Of a DNA stretch of 22,869 nt, positions 1-9,150 are shown piece by piece. The stretch comes from Thozetella sp. PMI_491 (Eukaryota > Ascomycota > Sordariomycetes > Chaetosphaeriales > Chaetosphaeriaceae), in assembly GCA_021432635.1 (NCBI GenBank), contig MU270017.1:1681310-1704178 (forward strand), read 5' to 3'. The notes beneath the pieces were generated by a model, which was given only the letters and a program-made list of their open reading frames with translations, searched no databases and had not been told where the DNA came from. The translations under genes and the position numbers were made by a program. How positions within the stretch are numbered: position 1 is the stretch's first letter; every line of letters starts with the position of its first letter.

Positions 1-1900
1 GCTGGGCTCGCTGGGCTAGCCGAGCCAGCTGTTCGTCGTATCGTTGAGGGCAGGATTTTGAGGCCATTGTATGGCCGACTTGGTGGCATCGGCTGTAATG
101 AGGTGGTGCTTTTGGCTTTGGATCTACTCGTTCAAATCTACTAAGCTTACGATGAGTGCTTTGTGACGAGCTAGTAGTATATGGATCGATTTGTTGGCGT
201 GGCTCAGCTAAAAATGGCTTAGGATCTGTACGTTGTAAGTGCCAATGAGTGTGAAAGTGGGTAAGTTGAAGTGGCTGGCTGTAAAGATCGTGGATCGTAT
301 GGGCACAAGGTAAGCCGGTTGACTGGGTAAAAGCTCCTGTACAAGCTAGAAGTGGTTGAACGTGCTGTAGCTGGTCTTGAACCTGCTGTAAGGCTTCATA
401 TGATATCCAGCTATATATCTGGCTAAATAGCCCCCTAAAAGAACTAGTAAGCCTCTTGATTTGCTGGTTGGCTTGCCTAGCTTTAAGTTTTATAAGCTGG
501 TGAAAAAGAGCTAGTTTAATACTTTGCCAGGCCTTAAAAAGATCTAGTTGAGAATGGGGTAAATATTGCTTTATTACCCAGTGTATCCCTTTCATGCATG
601 AGGAAACAACTGTATCAAAGTGGGTATTTTGATCCACCTATACTCGTATGATCTTTTCCTTATAAGGGTCAAGCCACGTAGCTTTAAGATAGCTTACTTC
701 CTCAGTATAAGCTGGAAGCTATTCACGCTCAAGCTCGGCAAGCCGTTCATTATAAACTTCCTCTATGGGGGATTGAACCAGTGTATGCCAGCTGCTGTAA
801 AAGCAGGACCAATCTGTAGCTGTAGCTGTAGCTGTAGCTGTAGCTGTAGCTGTAGCTGTAGCTGTAGCTGTAGCTGTAGCTGTAGCTGTAGCTACATTGC
901 CTTGATTAAACAAGGGCTTACAATGAGCTAAAACAGCCTTGTTGACGTACCAGCGGCAAAGCAAGAGGGCAGCTGATGGAAATATAGTTGAAACTACGTT
1001 CATACAAGCCAAACAACAGTCTGTAAGAACCATAGATAGGGGCTGTATATCATACGCTTGCTGGATCGCCTTGATTTAAGCTAAAGCCCAGAGGAAATCT
1101 CCTTTATCCTCCCCACTTAAGAAAGTAAAGCTAATACAAAACGATTGCTGGCAAGTATCTACCCTAACTATATCAAGAAGAGGTATCTTATATTTATTAG
1201 TCTTATAAGTAGAATCTAAGATTAATAAGTTAGGGTAAGCTTTTAAGTAAGCTAAGGAAGCTGGGTAGGTAAATAGGATTACTATGATTATACTAGTACT
1301 CTTATCATACTGGATATGGCTCTAAAAGCCCTCGTTGTTAAGCTAGTTAGCTAAGGTATAGATTAGATTTTAGCCCTTATAGCTGTTGTTTTATATGTTG
1401 GATAGCTGGTTATATATATCTTATTATATAGGGGTGGAATCTGTAGTTTGTCGTATATATGCCAGGATGTTTTTTAGCTTTACACCAGTATTAGATAGCT
1501 TTATAACTGCTTCTTGATCTGCTACTTGCAGGCGACGGTGGGCTGGATGAGCTAGTGGATGAGGACTTGGCTCGTGGTTGTGGATCGAGTGCCGTGGATC
1601 TGGACGATATTAAAGAGTCCAGCTGGTCTTATCAAGAGCTTCCTTAGCTAGTATTGAGAATTGGTAACCAGTTCTACGTGTAGTTGTTTGTCGTTGACGG
1701 GGGACAGTTGGATCAGCTGGCTGGCTTTGTCGATCACAAGCATATGTGATCACTTGCTTTCTAGATTTTTGCTTAGAGGATTTGCCGTTTATAAAGGCAT
1801 ATCCTCTAGTTGATGCCCATTGGTTGATAGAACGAAAGAGCTCCTCTCGAGAGCTAAACTCGCCTTCAGGGGGGAGGCAGTCGGCTGGAAACGAAGCCAT
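1..1900 (-). pseudogene. Degenerate Mutator-like (MULE) transposase, 3' end beyond the window
   Basis: Reading the minus strand from the ATG at 1898-1900, one continuous frame runs about 633 codons to the left edge without any frameshift. In order it shows a FAR1/FLYWCH-like N-terminus (1610-1900), a DDE core with the first Asp in LDSTYKTN (codon 1214-1216) and the second in VLTDCCLA (codon 1019-1021), a CRWYVNK block, a SWIM-type zinc motif ending GLPCAH (about 299-335), and a CCHC zinc knuckle (about 50-100). These are hallmarks of fungal MULE transposases. About ten in-frame TAA/TAG codons interrupt it, for example at 1610-1612, in the stretch 1320-1450, near 1075 and at 719-721. The expected third catalytic acid in the TSRVEG-type motif reads SSCMKG, with Lys at codon 590-592. 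The element is therefore dead. The stops and the E to K, V to M and R to C changes are mostly explicable as C:G to T:A transitions, as expected from RIP; that cause is inferred. Family assignment is firm, exact subfamily is not. Confidence 0.88.
815..892 (+). repeat. Hexanucleotide microsatellite (TGTAGC)13
   Basis: Thirteen perfect tandem copies of TGTAGC lie inside the MULE transposase frame. On the coding (minus) strand each unit is GCTACA and encodes Ala-Thr, so the expansion adds an in-frame Ala-Thr run between the PLFNQGN and DWSCFYSSWHTL segments. A six-base unit keeps the frame whatever the copy number. Confidence 0.97.
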
Positions 1901-2177
1901 ATTGACCAAGCTCGTATTACGTTGCTTAGGTTCAAGATCTTTTACGCGACGCGTTCGCGTAGATATAGTGGATATTACTAGTGTGGTTTGTGGGGGGGGC
2001 AGTTCAACTGGCTTGCTAGCTGTTTTTTTACTTTTTTTTTACTTTTACTGCTTTTACTACGCTTTTTACTAGTTGATATTTACGATATTTACTACCATAT
2101 ATCCACTGCGCCAGCTGGCCGCTTTATTTTTTAAAATATAAGGGCATACGATCTTAGATATGGTGGTTGCAGACCAT

Positions 2178-2196
2178 CCCCCCCCCCCCCCCCCCC
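2178..2196 (+). repeat. Poly-C tract (19 C) internal to the MULE terminal repeat
   Basis: A run of 19 cytosines directly abuts the inner end of the left terminal repeat. The right-hand repeat copy ends at the window edge exactly where the equivalent tract would begin, so this homopolymer may be why the assembly stops there (inference). Confidence 0.9.
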
Positions 2197-2197
2197 A

Positions 2198-2292
2198 TAT
2201 GGGGGATCCTAGGGTTAGGGTCCAGGCTTACGTAAAATCGGCGGTACCCGCCAGATAATAAAGCGGCGGTACCCGCCGCTATATGGGACCCC
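2198..2292 (-). mobile_element. Presumed 5' terminal inverted repeat of the left MULE
   Basis: The reverse complement of this 95-nt segment starts GGGGTCCCATA and ends GGATCCCCCATA. It matches the segment at 22771-22869 in its outer and inner parts. Sequence similarity to that copy stops right after the GGGG end at 2292 (beyond it only two chance bases agree), as expected of a transposon terminus. The transposase ATG lies about 300 nt internal to the repeat and reads away from it, which supports assignment to the same element. Two GC-rich palindromes sit inside: GCGGCGG-TAC-CCGCCGC (2263-2279) and GGCGG-TAC-CCGCC (2239-2251). A telomere-like CCCTAACCCT lies near the inner end. The target-site duplication cannot be checked because the other end of the element is outside the window. 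Confidence 0.75.
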
Positions 2293-3102
2293 GAGACTCA
2301 ACTACTGCACTTCTGTTGTTTTTTTAGTCTACCGCCGTCGTTTTTGTTGTTGACATCATTGCTGTGTCAGCTGCGGAGGTAACGTTCCCGCTCTGCGCAA
2401 TTCTGAGTAATTTCCGCTTTCCGCATGGTCGGGAGGGCGTTAGCGTGCCAAGCTAGTAAGGAGCAGGCTAGCACCAATCGGGCCATATGGCGCCAGGGGC
2501 TGGCTAAACACCGATGGGAAGATACTGAGCCGATGCTGCTTAACACCGATTGCCTGCGTCGGTGGTCTTTGCTCTCGGCGACTGGAGGATGTTGCAAGCC
2601 TTAGCTGTATGCTGCAGCTAGATTTCTCCGACGACGGGGCAGATATCCTGGACTAAATCCGCGAACCATGTAGTATTGAACTGGGGCAGACAGAGGGATC
2701 CGAAGCCTAGTGTATCGATTTCGTAGCGCAAAATTTCGCGCCTCCGGGATTCATTCTACCAGTGGTGATGATCTATCCTCGCCAGAGCCGAGAAGGCATG
2801 GCCGTGTGTGTCAAGACCCGCCCTGTGCCTGCGGCTGCTACTGCAACCGTAGTAGTTCTCGGAAGGCCTCCGCTTACAAGTGCTTACCAGGCTATGATTA
2901 AACAGACACTGGTTGTATTAGCAATCCGCCGAAGCTTCAATTTTCACACTCCAGTTATAAAATTGATAGGTATATAGAAGCCGAGTGCGGTAGCTCTGTA
3001 AACGCAAGTCCACCTCATTCCACATCCATCCGTCGCCTTTCTAAGATCTAAGACTTCCTCTCTCGAAGCATCATCTTGTACCTCCTGCGCCTTTTGTGCA
3101 AC
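2293..3102. other. Intergenic: MULE flank and upstream region of the beta-propeller gene
   Basis: I see no gene here. Open frames in this stretch are short, lack family resemblance and show no credible splice continuation. The 3' part presumably holds the promoter and leader of the gene starting at 3103; no clear TATA or factor site stands out. Confidence 0.5.
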
Positions 3103-4182
3103 ATGAGACTTAACCTTAACGGTGGCCGCATGGCCCTGTTGCCCCTTCTCAGTCTTTTCGGAACCTGTGTCAGCGGAGTCAAGGCTAGCCCGTCCGGACT
3201 ACCACTTCCAACGAGGCTCGTGCAGCAGCTACCTCTCGGTGTCTGGATCGAGAATCTCTGGGTACGATCTAACGGCGATATCCTTATCTCCACCATGTCC
3301 CCCAATGCGTCCCTCTATCTTGTCTCCAACCCAGCCGCCGCCACCTCCAGCCTGTATCTCTTACATACTTTCGAAAGCATGGATGGAATTCTCGGAGCGA
3401 TCGAAACCAAGCCGGACACATTTGTTGTGGCGGGAGGCAAATTTGCAGAGCTCGGGAAACCGTTGAACGGAACTGCTGCTGTCTGGGAGCTCGACTTCCA
3501 CCTTCCCAGCAAGCCGGTTGCTCGAGAAGTAGCCGCGATGCCAGATGCTGTCTTTCTCAATGGCGTCCAGGCCGTTCCCGACTCAACCACCACGGTTCTA
3601 GTCGTGGATTCCTCGCTTGGCTTGGTCTGGCGCCTTGACACCCTTACAGGGAGGTACGATGTCGCCATCCAGGATCCAGCCATGGCTGTGGTACCCGGTT
3701 CGTTTCTCGAAATCGGAATCAACGGCATCAAAGTACACAACGGCTACCTCTACTGGACCAACAGCTTCCAGTCGACCATCTATCGGCTGCGCATTACCGC
3801 TGATGGGTATCCCTCACCAGGTGCAGTTGCCGAAGTTGTTGGCAAGGCCGACACAAGTTTTCTAGACGATCTTGCTATCGGGCCTATGGGCAAAGAAATC
3901 ATCTGGTCGGTGTCGAATCTCGACGACATGTTGGTGGCACTAGACCCCAAGAAGAACCAGACTGCAGTCGTTGTAGACGGTTCGCCTACCCAGCTGACTG
4001 TCGCGGGTGGTACTGCATGTCAGTTCGGCAGGGGACCGACGGATAAAGAGATTCTCTATGTTGTTACGTCCGGGGCACTTGGGAGCCCTGTGAACGGCAC
4101 AATAACTGAAGGTGCGAAGGTTGTGGCCGTTGATACGACCGGCTACTTTAAGTGCGCCAGCGGGAAGCCTTGGACGGCATAG
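3103..4182 (+). CDS. Secreted SMP-30/gluconolactonase-like six-bladed beta-propeller protein
   Basis: A single-exon gene of 359 aa. I start at the ATG at 3103, which has A at -3, because the frame upstream has no other ATG. Residues 1-28 look like a signal peptide (hydrophobic ALLPLLSLFGTCVSG core, Ala-Lys-Ala-like end), so the product is probably secreted or luminal. Several NxS/T sites (such as NAS, NGT, NQT) fit glycosylation. Propeller-like repeats include WIENLWVRSNGD, VVDSSLGLVWRLD and INGIKVHNGYLYWTNS. Candidate metal or active-site positions by analogy with SMP-30 are E50, N153 or N207, and D255/D256. The fungal SMP-30-like family includes secreted proteins of unknown role and, as I recall, hetero-Diels-Alderases such as AsR5 and EupF in metabolite clusters. 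No metabolite synthase is visible here, so that role is only a possibility. Its 3' end faces the membrane-protein gene. Confidence 0.8.
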   Translation: MRLNLNGGRMALLPLLSLFGTCVSGVKASPSGLPLPTRLVQQLPLGVWIENLWVRSNGDILISTMSPNASLYLVSNPAAATSSLYLLHTFESMDGILGAIETKPDTFVVAGGKFAELGKPLNGTAAVWELDFHLPSKPVAREVAAMPDAVFLNGVQAVPDSTTTVLVVDSSLGLVWRLDTLTGRYDVAIQDPAMAVVPGSFLEIGINGIKVHNGYLYWTNSFQSTIYRLRITADGYPSPGAVAEVVGKADTSFLDDLAIGPMGKEIIWSVSNLDDMLVALDPKKNQTAVVVDGSPTQLTVAGGTACQFGRGPTDKEILYVVTSGALGSPVNGTITEGAKVVAVDTTGYFKCASGKPWTA

Positions 4183-4620
4183 TTGGCCAAGTTCGCGTCA
4201 GGAGGATGATGACCGGCCTTGAGTGGCCTCGGGAGTATAGAGAAGTTCCTACACCATATTTATTTTCAAAGCATTACTTTTGCGTCATATTAGTTGGCTC
4301 TTATAGAAATAGTTTTTCATCGATTGCTAAGATAACTGTGTTCGACGACGTGACGATGCCTCCTCTCGTGTACAGCGTCTTCATCATGCCGCGCTGGAAG
4401 ATACGCCAAGAAGATCGTCAGTAACAAATCAGATTGCACAGCTTCAGAAGCAACGAGAACGCGGAGAATTTGAATGCATTCAAACCATTAAACTCCCGCG
4501 CGTCTAAGTCGACTTCCACTTCCTTATTTTTTTATTGCACGCAAATATTGTCTCGCCTCCCGACGAAGTGGCAACAGCTAGTGCACTATGCACTTCATTA
4601 TCCTCAAATATACCCATTCA
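4183..4620. other. Intergenic between convergent genes
   Basis: This AT-richer stretch separates two 3' ends. It probably holds the 3' UTRs and polyadenylation regions of both neighbours. No RNA gene or repeat is evident. It contains one TAGACGC 7-mer (4500-4506, minus strand) that I regard as chance. Confidence 0.5.
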
Positions 4621-5691
4621 TTACCAACTAGTCGGTAACTCAATGGCGTCCTGGTGATTTGTTGCCGGTAGCTCGCTCATAGGATAGACAATCTGGGTCG
4701 GGTCCAGCTCAGCCATCTGGTTCCCAATCGGGGCCGGGCCCGTGGCGCTATGAGGATCCACAATTGGTGAGACAGCTGTCCATTTATTCTCAGCGTTGGC
4801 ATCTTGCGTTCCGCCTTTTTTCGGGGCGCTGTTGTCACTCTGGGAAGCAGTCAGCGCTGTTATGTCGGCCCGCCGACGGGCTTTCCGCTTCCTCGACAGA
4901 ACGTAAGCCCCAGAAAGACCCGCGACCAGAATAATGGCTACTGCCACTCCAATGCCGATACCAATCTTGGCTGCCTGGGAAAGATCAGTTGATCCTCCTG
5001 CATCGGGCAGATCTGTGGCTTGATAGATAAGATTGATAAGAGGCGTAACCGTCATGACGGTCAGCTGTTTAATGTCAGATGCATTGTAGGAAGTTTTGCT
5101 CTGGAACAATGGCGAAATATCCGTGACCATCGACTGGTCGTTGACTACAGTGATGTCCTCCTTCGGAACTTCCCAGTAACATGCTTCGCTCGAGATGTAG
5201 GCGTTGATCTGGCTATAGCACTTCCCTTCGTAGAGATCGGCTTGCCACGCGCTCGGGCAGCACGCAACGAGCGTTTCCGCGGGCCCTAGTATTGACATGA
5301 TGACCTCTTGCTCCGTCGTGAACACACCGGCGAGAGATAGGTCTGTGGCGGTACTCCGGTGGGCTGCCACACCGTACGTAACCCATCCGGAAGGGCAGAT
5401 ATATCCCGGCGAGAAGAACTGGATTGGCCCGATGGCGGGGCTGGAGACCTGATGGCTGAGGACGGAGGCATAGGATGAAGCAGAAGGCACGCATCCGTCG
5501 TAAAAATCGGATTGGCAGTTAGGGTATGCCCATTTATGAGTGTGTAGAAGAGTGGTGCCGTTTACGACGATAGAAGAAAGGTAGGCGTAGTTCGGTGCCC
5601 TCGTCGCACATGAAGGATCGGCCGTAAATGTCGTGGTTAGTGCGCCATAATTATACACAGGAGCATTGTAGTAAGTCGAAACAGCCGGCAT
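4621..5691 (-). CDS. Single-pass membrane protein with Cys-rich ectodomain, unknown function
   Basis: A single-exon gene of 356 aa, starting at the MPAVSTYYNAP methionine. A longer frame exists upstream but looks like leader sequence and lacks family resemblance. The N-terminal half carries the LTTTFTADPSC opening typical of a large group of fungal surface proteins and about ten cysteines, with several N-glycosylation sequons. Residues about 252-274 form one transmembrane helix (IGIGIGVAVAIILVAGLSGA), followed at once by the basic stop-transfer stretch SRKRKARRR. The cytoplasmic tail of about 80 residues is low in hydrophobicity and rich in Pro, Ser and Asn. There is no cleavable signal peptide, so insertion would be N-out by the single helix. 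The architecture resembles cell-wall sensor-like fungal proteins, but I recognise no specific function. It is convergent with the beta-propeller gene. Confidence 0.75.
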   Translation of the reverse strand: MPAVSTYYNAPVYNYGALTTTFTADPSCATRAPNYAYLSSIVVNGTTLLHTHKWAYPNCQSDFYDGCVPSASSYASVLSHQVSSPAIGPIQFFSPGYICPSGWVTYGVAAHRSTATDLSLAGVFTTEQEVIMSILGPAETLVACCPSAWQADLYEGKCYSQINAYISSEACYWEVPKEDITVVNDQSMVTDISPLFQSKTSYNASDIKQLTVMTVTPLINLIYQATDLPDAGGSTDLSQAAKIGIGIGVAVAIILVAGLSGAYVLSRKRKARRRADITALTASQSDNSAPKKGGTQDANAENKWTAVSPIVDPHSATGPAPIGNQMAELDPTQIVYPMSELPATNHQDAIELPTSW

Positions 5692-6451
5692 TTTGGGAGA
5701 GTTTGACTTGGGCGAGTAGAAAAAACCGTCTTTAAAGCATCGACAACTTTCCCCCTGGATATGTAATGCCCAGTCCTGCGGACGCTGTAGCGTAGTACAG
5801 CAAGGGACGCCACGCCACGAAAGAACAAGTGACGAGATGGACTGGAGAAGAATATAGAAGATACAAGGACAAAGTAAAGGAGAGAAAGGCACGAGAAGTA
5901 AAATAATTCCAAACATGAAATCAAGCCATACATAGCTGCAGTCAAGCTTCCCTGGAAAACTCGCAGTTTGATCTGCTTATAGCACAGCTTCCCAGCCTTG
6001 CCCTATGATGCGCGCGCAGACCGGCCCCCTGGCCAGGATCCTACAGGCAGCCTTTTATATGGCTTCTGGTTGGTCAGACGTGCGGACCTGTAGGCGTAGC
6101 AACCCCTGAAACCTCGCATTCCGAATCACTTCGGGAAACCAGGCCTCAAATATGTAGCTGTAACTTAAACTAAGGCTTCATGACCTAGCGAGCAATGTCG
6201 AGCTGAGGTCATGAGTTTTTCTGGATGTCAGGAAGCCGGACAGCCCGAACCGATCTACATGGCTTCTATTCTAGTTGGCTCTGCCACCTCATACAGCCTC
6301 CGCTATGGGAGATTGGGGAGGTTGAGCGATTAAATTCAGGTATAAATTTCATGTACATAGAGAGAGAGATTCGAACCGCCTAATGCGCAAAATGCTATTC
6401 TGGACTAATGCGTCGTTTGAGTGCGCGGCTGCTTACATAGCCAGGGCCTCC
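5692..6451. other. Intergenic: upstream of the membrane protein, downstream of the MFS gene
   Basis: No coding frame with family resemblance is present. The segment next to 5692 should contain the leader and promoter of the membrane-protein gene (minus strand). Short purine-rich runs such as the GA repeat near 6358-6368 are present. A tRNA-like T-loop string near 6367 does not fold (see rejected list). Confidence 0.45.
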
Positions 6452-8457
6452 TCAATGACCATAGCCTTGCTCCTTGGCACGCTCGGCTGCTGCCCAATAT
6501 TTCTGAGCGCTAGCCTGGCGGATTTTCTTCCCGTACCAAATCATCGGGAACATAGAGGCGTTCCACACAAGACCGATGGCGGCAGCCGCGATGAAGCAGT
6601 TTCGCAGCCCCATTGCGTTGATCCATGGCGTAATTCTGCCGAAGCATGGTGAGCAAGACTCCCGTCCAGAGTTTCTATGTGGATGCGCACTTACCCATAG
6701 TTGATGGCGAAGCTCATGGTGTTCCGGATGATAACCGCCGTCGTGACCAACTCCCCGCTCATCTCTGGGTAACAGCTAATGGCATAGGCGAGCGCCATGG
6801 GGCAGGCAATAGCGTTCGAGATGGACAGGGTGAACTGCGAAAACACCAATCCGAACCAGTGCACTTTGTAAGTTGCTCCAAGACCCCAGAGGAGAAGAGA
6901 AAAGGGGACCAAGATAAGCGACGCCATGAATGTCCACAAGATGTGTTCTGGCTCGGAATATCCGCCATTCTTTCTGGCCAGGCGGAGCACGAGAAGCTCG
7001 CCCAGCTTTCCACAATACAGAGCCCCGACCACCACGCCTACGGCGCCACTGAGGTAGGCGGCCGCAATCCCGGCGGTAGAGAAGCCGTAGACAGACGGGT
7101 AAAGTGTTCCAGCGGTGGCGTTGAGGATGCTGGACCACACGAGGCCATTGGCGCCGTACATCAAGCCGGCGTAGACAACAACGGGATACTGGAAGAAGCG
7201 AATCGGTCCCAGCATCAAGGGAATGAGCCGATTTGGGCGGCTTTCTGGCCAAACGCTTAGTTTTTGCCAATATGTCTTCTTCCTGTAGGAGTGGCCAATT
7301 TCCACGTCTGTCTTGCCCGCTGATGTACTTGGCCCCTTCTCCTTCCCGTCGGACTCAGTCGAAGGGTCGCCGGCTGCCGGAACCAAAGATATCGTCCCCG
7401 TGTGACGCACGTGTCGATCGTAATTAGTCTCTTCCATGAGAAAGAAGCAATACACGAAGGCAATGCCGAGCCAGATAGCACACCAATACTAGGTTCGCGG
7501 GTCAGTAACTCGGTAGTCTAACATTAAGTCCCGCTCAGGCACTCACCAGTGTCCATTCCCAGCTTTGGCCATAATTGATGAAACCCGCCAAAGTCGGGGC
7601 CAGTTTACCGGCGAAAGCAAGTGCAAAGCCATAAAACGACAGGTAGCGAGGACGTTCGTGCGCGAACCACTGTGACTTGTTGGCTAAAGGATTGCATGGG
7701 CTAGGCGAGGAGTCATACCACGTCCGTAATCGATATCTCAGGCAAAGACTCAACCGGGGCGGTAAAGAAGCCATGGAGAATCTTGTTTGCAAGATAGGTT
7801 GGCCAGGTCGTGCACAATGGAGCGCATCCCATTATCACCTACTCGAGGTTAGAGAGCTCGGTCCGGCCTGGGAATCTGAAGCTAGCACCTACCATATTGG
7901 CGACGAGGGAGATTAAGTACACCGGGCGTTTACCGTATTGGAGGGCTATTGCTTGCCTGCAGAATTTGTAAGGCATCAGACAGGGCGGCTAGGATATGGT
8001 AGAGCGAACCATGGGATGCAACCCCAACCAGCAAAAAGAAACTGGGCACTCGTGTTAGCCTATCTTCGTACATCGCCTGAACGATTGGGTTTGCGTACCA
8101 TGATTCCGAGGCCTGTGATAAGATCTTTGACCGATAGAGATGTTGCCTTCGAGATGGGGGTCGTGACCGAGTATACGGCGGTGGACGGAAGAACGACCAT
8201 AAGTGTATACCTAGTCGGATCTACAGTCAGCCCAGAAATTCTGTTGAGGATGCAAGGTGGTCCTACATCACAACGCAAGATGTTGAAAGCAACTTGCGGC
8301 GTAACGGCCAGTTAAGAGGATCCTCTGGATCTTCGGACGGTGCCGGTATTAAGACAATGTCGGAGGTCGCGGCATGCTTGCCCTTCAGGTGTCCGTCCGC
8401 ATCAATCAACTGGATTGTGCCCGGGACGCGGATTGCTTCCGTGATGCTATCAGTCAT
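6452..8457 (-). CDS. MFS transporter, DHA1-type, 12 TM
   Basis: An intact 539-aa carrier encoded in eight exons: 8267-8457, 8099-8210, 8010-8041, 7893-7956, 7719-7838, 7547-7669, 6695-7488 and 6452-6635. The seven introns of 49-59 nt all have GT...AG ends, and the exons sum to exactly 540 codons. Family features are the cytosolic SEDPEDPLNWPLRRK motif before TM1, CVVMYTLMVV (TM1), the FLFAGWGCIPWQ and ALQYGKRPVYLIS region (motif A equivalent), HERPRYLSFYGF, and the central loop after MEETNYDR. This is the fungal drug:H+ antiporter-1 group of general-substrate carriers, expected in the plasma membrane. It is divergent from the amidase with 693 bp between start codons, which suggests shared control. 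It could import the cluster's substrate or export a toxic amine or product. Without correct splicing it looks like a broken gene, which it is not. Confidence 0.9.
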
Positions 8458-8609
8458 GTTGCATAAGCACGTTTGCCCGTCTCTGTTTGTGCTGTGAGCA
8501 ATTAGGAACCGTGGAATTCTTGGGTGATATAAACTGTGTCCGTACGGCGGGAACCATTATAATATGGGATCAATTGATGGCACAAGGGAAGGCTAGCGTG
8601 GAAAGCAAA

Positions 8610-8615
8610 AGATAA
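8610..8615 (+). promoter_or_regulatory. GATA-factor site (AGATAA)
   Basis: Matches HGATAR, the consensus bound by fungal nitrogen GATA regulators of the AreA/NIT2 type. Such a short site occurs by chance; its value comes from position between an amidase and a transporter and from the second copy at 8811-8816. Confidence 0.35.
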
Positions 8616-8810
8616 GAACCAAAGCTCATGAACCCAAGATGGTAAGGCGCTGGAGGGCGACAAGCATACCCGGGAGTGACCAGCTTTCGCAAGCCAGTAT
8701 AGGCACTCTGTAAGGACAGAGGCGGTCCACTGTACGCCGCTTGCAGTGTGCTGAAGTCTACCGCTGGTGCAAGGAGGTGGCCGAGGTTAGGTTAAGCTGT
8801 CACTGTGGGG

Positions 8811-8816
8811 CGATAA
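8811..8816 (+). promoter_or_regulatory. GATA-factor site (CGATAA)
   Basis: Second HGATAR match in the MFS/amidase promoter, about 335 bp before the amidase start codon. Confidence 0.35.
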
Positions 8817-8853
8817 GACCCTGGCTCGCGTCAAAGAATGAGCGTAGCCCCAG

Positions 8854-8866
8854 ACGCCGTAGACGC
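8854..8866 (+). promoter_or_regulatory. Candidate cluster operator ACGCCGTAGACGC
   Basis: This 13-mer is identical to the one at 15210-15222 in the amine oxidase promoter and differs by one base from 13390-13402 in the SDR promoter. The core TAGACGC is at 8860-8866. Proposed, not shown, to be bound by the Zn2Cys6 protein encoded at 11174-12760. Confidence 0.5.
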
Positions 8867-8919
8867 GACTGACATTGTCGGGCTTCGCTGAGCCCCTCTC
8901 TTGGTTCGCAGGCTAGTTG

Positions 8920-8926
8920 GCGTCTA
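8920..8926 (-). promoter_or_regulatory. Candidate operator core TAGACGC (reverse)
   Basis: Second copy of the shared 7-mer in the MFS/amidase promoter, on the minus strand, 60 bp from the first. Confidence 0.4.
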
Positions 8927-8959
8927 ATGACTCGCGCCTGTCGATGCGCCCACACGCAG

Positions 8960-8966
8960 TTGACGC
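8960..8966 (+). promoter_or_regulatory. Candidate operator variant TTGACGC
   Basis: Variant core followed by G. The 8-mer TTGACGCG also occurs at 15095-15102 upstream of the amine oxidase gene. Confidence 0.35.
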
Positions 8967-9150
8967 GAAATGCCAACGTCTGATACGCGGTGGAATGGCA
9001 TCGGAAGGAAAATTTCCCCATGAGTTGTGCGGGTATTAAAATCCGGCCAGAAATAAACTCCATTGGTTTCACGAAATTAGCGTTTTGCAACGGAAAGGGT
9101 ACGCTGACCCGTTAGGTTCGAAGCCAACATCGAGTGAAGCTATTCCGACC

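Larger units (their letters stand above)
8458..9150. promoter_or_regulatory. Divergent promoter of the MFS and amidase genes
   Basis: This 693-bp region separates two head-to-head genes and has no convincing gene of its own. It contains two GATA-factor consensus sites (HGATAR) at 8610-8615 and 8811-8816 and three copies of the cluster-wide TAGACGC/TTGACGC motif between 8860 and 8966. The arrangement suggests joint induction by the cluster regulator plus nitrogen-source control; both are inferred from motifs only. Confidence 0.6.

Noticed and set aside
620..931. Plus-strand frame with a long Ser-Cys repeat
   Set aside because: It is the antisense shadow of the microsatellite inside the minus-strand transposase; the rest has no family resemblance.
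4500..4506. Extra TAGACGC copy between convergent genes
   Set aside because: It lies between two 3' ends rather than in a promoter and stands alone, so I treat it as chance; likewise the copy at 15569-15575 inside an amine oxidase exon.
5692..5916. 75-codon N-terminal extension of the membrane protein (start at 5916)
   Set aside because: The extension has no family resemblance, while the MPAVSTYYNAP start leads straight into the usual LTTTFT opening.
6367..6376. GATTCGAACC string resembling the T-loop of a tRNA on the minus strand
   Set aside because: The five bases on each side do not pair, and no acceptor stem, D-arm or anticodon arm can be placed around it.
6452..8457. Transporter seemed to be a broken pseudogene because its frame is split into many pieces
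   Set aside because: Seven short GT...AG introns restore a continuous 539-aa protein that matches the family throughout.
8800..9090. 96-codon minus-strand frame in the MFS/amidase promoter
   Set aside because: It resembles no known family and overlaps the proposed regulatory sites.
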